This document shows positions 62,177 through 64,000 of a stretch of 64,000 nt of DNA, piece after piece. The stretch covers positions 1 to 64,000 of the forward strand of contig JAOVVO010000245.1 in the NCBI GenBank assembly GCA_028564675.1, in the 5' to 3' direction. Below the pieces are notes generated by a model. It was not told where the DNA came from, searched no databases, and saw only the letters and a list, made by a program, of their open reading frames with translations. The translations under genes and the position numbers were made by a program. Source of the stretch: Onchocerca lupi. Its lineage: Eukaryota > Nematoda > Chromadorea > Rhabditida > Onchocercidae. How positions within the stretch are numbered: the first letter of the stretch is position 1; each line of letters starts with the position of its first letter.

Positions 62177-64000
62177 ATGTTAGCGGTTACGTTACCTGGT
62201 TCGCTGCATCCCAGCAATAAAGATGCATTTTCATGGTAAGTTAGAAATAATTCGTATAATACATGAATATGAAAACGAATTATGATAAAAGCATAATTGA
62301 TTTGTTCATCGATATTTAAATCTTTTGCATCTATTTATTTATTTATTTATTATTATTTTTTTTTTTTGGAGAAATTAAACAACCGATTGATTGACATGAT
62401 TAAAGGATCGGCAATTACGATCAAAGTTATCGTAATATTAAGGAGAGTAATAAATTTGTCATAATATTAAATAGAAATAGTGATATTTTCTTTTTTCTTC
62501 GAGAAAATAATATTGTGGAATTTTTTTCTTCCTCGGTTTAGCAGAACTTAAAGCTAACAATTTAATTGCTCCAGATTATAATTGTCACATGTCTGAAATC
62601 TTTGTCCTAAACCACAATTAATTCTTGAACTGAAGATAGAAAGAAATTTGGAACTTTAAAATTTTAAGTATTTTGATGTTTTAAGATTGGAACTATCAGA
62701 TTTCGAAAAAGACTCTAAATTTCGAATGGTAGAATTTGTTGCAACTTCATTATTCTGTATTTCCAGGAACGAAAAAGGTCTACTGGTATATGGAGCTCAT
62801 TGTATGGTTGTGGTAGTTGATGTACTTCGGAATAAAATTATCCGGACTCTCGAGCGACATACTTCAGCTATCACATATGTAAGTTTTCTTTTTCTACATC
62901 TAGAAATGTTACATAATCAGAAGCCACATTTATCACTGAAAATTGAATTTTATGATTCATTATGAGCTTACTTATATATCATGTTTTTCTAGACTGTTTT
63001 CTTGGATTAGATTCTTCGTTGAATAATCGTTTGTCATTATTGATTAGATGAAAGAAAATCTTATTATAATCTTTGAGTTTATTTTATAGTATGCTGGAAT
63101 AAAATAATTTTGAATTTAAACTTCTGAATTAAATTTCGAATTAAAAATACTTCTAGATTTGCTGCTCATCAGAGGAAGAAGTAGGTTTTTCGGCCGAAGT
63201 ACGATTGCGGTGTGCATCTGCTGATGTTGGCGGTACAGTAGTTGTATGGGATATTGTGGAAGGTATCGAGCTGTCATCTTTTTCTGTTCCGAATAGTGCA
63301 GTTTTGGGTGAGTTCGTTCTCACTTTTTTTGGGGTTAGGAAGTATTATACTTTTTTTTACTGAAAATATTATCCATTTTTAATGAAACTGAAAATTACGA
63401 TATACATGAAATTGTGACAGTATTATTTCAATAAAATAAATTTTGAGCGAATGAATTCATGAACCTATTCTTTGGTACTCCGTTGTGGAATCGAATAAAT
63501 ATGAAATTTAGACAGGAAATCAGAGCACTTTCTTATTATCTATTGTTTATCAAAAAAAAAGAAAATTAATTTTTATTCCATACTGTTTGGCTTCCTTCAG
63601 ATCTTGCCTGGTTTTCCTGGGAAGATACAAGTCGTGATTTTCTTTTGGTACTACATTCTCCGAACAACTTAATTTTATGGAATATAATAACTGGAGATCG
63701 AATTTGGAATGTCACATATTCACAGACCTTTAGCGGTTTTTCAGTTGATCCATTCGATTCACGCAATATTACTTGTTGGTGCAATTTATTTTGCATAAAT
63801 TTCATTCGATTAAATTTGCGAATTACTTGAAATATTGGTGAAAATATGGAACTTGAAAAATTTTAAGCTGATTTTCTTTAGCAGTGTTTGCTATGCATCT
63901 AGTAAATATTCTAGTTATCCTTTCCAATTGTAAATTTATTTTTTAGCCTCATTTTTCTTTTAAATGCATATTATGTTTCCCAAAGTATTAGAAAGTTTTC
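62177..64000 (+). CDS. WDR11 homologue: WD repeat-containing protein 11 (WDR11), N-terminal part
   Basis: In mammals WDR11 forms a complex that tethers AP-1 vesicles at the trans-Golgi and also acts in Hedgehog signalling. Four exons are visible and close in phase: 62177-62235, 62767-62878, 63157-63307 and 63601-63774, about 165 residues; the rest lies beyond the window. MLAVTLPGSLHPSNKDAFSW starts the protein (human TLTGALNAHNKAAVDW). Then come GLLVYGAHCMVVVVDVLRN, RCASADVGGTVVVWDIVEG (human RLASADVNGKIIVWDVAAG) and SRDFLLVLHSPNNLILWN with FSVDPFDSRNIT. These are the first WD40 blades. The first exon is only 59 nt and was found by matching the human N-terminus and splice phase. No convincing fifth exon lies in 63775-64000. 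Confidence 0.93.

Noticed and set aside
1..64000. Wolbachia-derived nuclear insertions, CRISPR arrays, rRNA or SL RNA genes
   Set aside because: No long bacterial-type frame, regular spaced repeat, rRNA motif or SL1 sequence was seen on either strand.

Overview
The window reads as nuclear DNA of a nematode, most likely a filarial or other spirurine worm. It is very AT-rich, with many T-runs (up to 51 T), 9 to 27 exons in the larger genes, introns of about 60-700 bp ending in TTTCAG or TTTTAG, and a pyrimidine-AG acceptor with no partner donor just upstream of nearly every ATG, as expected for spliced-leader trans-splicing. I rebuilt the gene models exon by exon from splice sites. For every gene named below the exon phases close, which argues against sequencing frameshifts.

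Layout. 188-2709 (-): acidic low-complexity protein of unknown function, running off the left edge. 4658-11024 (-): signal recognition particle receptor alpha subunit. 12761-24208 (+): non-catalytic subunit of Rab3 GTPase-activating protein (RAB3GAP2, C. elegans rbg-2). 24209-30998: gene-poor, repeat-rich stretch with several tandem duplications. 30999-34249 (+): REEP5/DP1 ER-shaping protein. 35652-37466 (-): CFDP1/BCNT (Swc5-type) chromatin factor. 38885-39786 (+): signal peptidase complex subunit 1. 40370-47131 (+): mitochondrial Lon protease. 48040-49115 (+): mL62/ICT1-family mitoribosomal protein that has lost its GGQ loop. 49116-54058: gene-poor, with decayed coding pieces and a retroelement-like GC-richer island. 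54059-56078 (+): TTC1. 56981-59275 (-): NDUFA13/GRIM-19 of complex I. 60282-61469 (+): ribosomal protein S19. 62177-end (+): WDR11, partial.

Themes. Three genes serve secretion and the ER (SRP receptor, SPCS1, REEP5) and two serve vesicle traffic (RAB3GAP2, WDR11). Three mitochondrial genes (Lon, mL62, NDUFA13) lie within 20 kb. SPCS1, Lon and mL62 share orientation with gaps of 583 and 908 bp and may be co-transcribed. From memory, C. elegans spcs-1, lonp-1 and a GRIM-19 homologue are also neighbours (cosmid C34B2), so part of this may be old synteny. Gene starts that face open intergenic DNA carry clusters of ACGT-core motifs, while the presumed downstream operon genes do not.

I saw no tRNA, rRNA, CRISPR array, intact transposon, viral gene or bacterial (Wolbachia-type) insertion. 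The most unusual observations are the GGQ-less mL62, the ACGT promoter clusters, the decayed gene at 49.4-50.4 kb, and the 97% identical 163-bp repeat pair at 27.9/28.4 kb.
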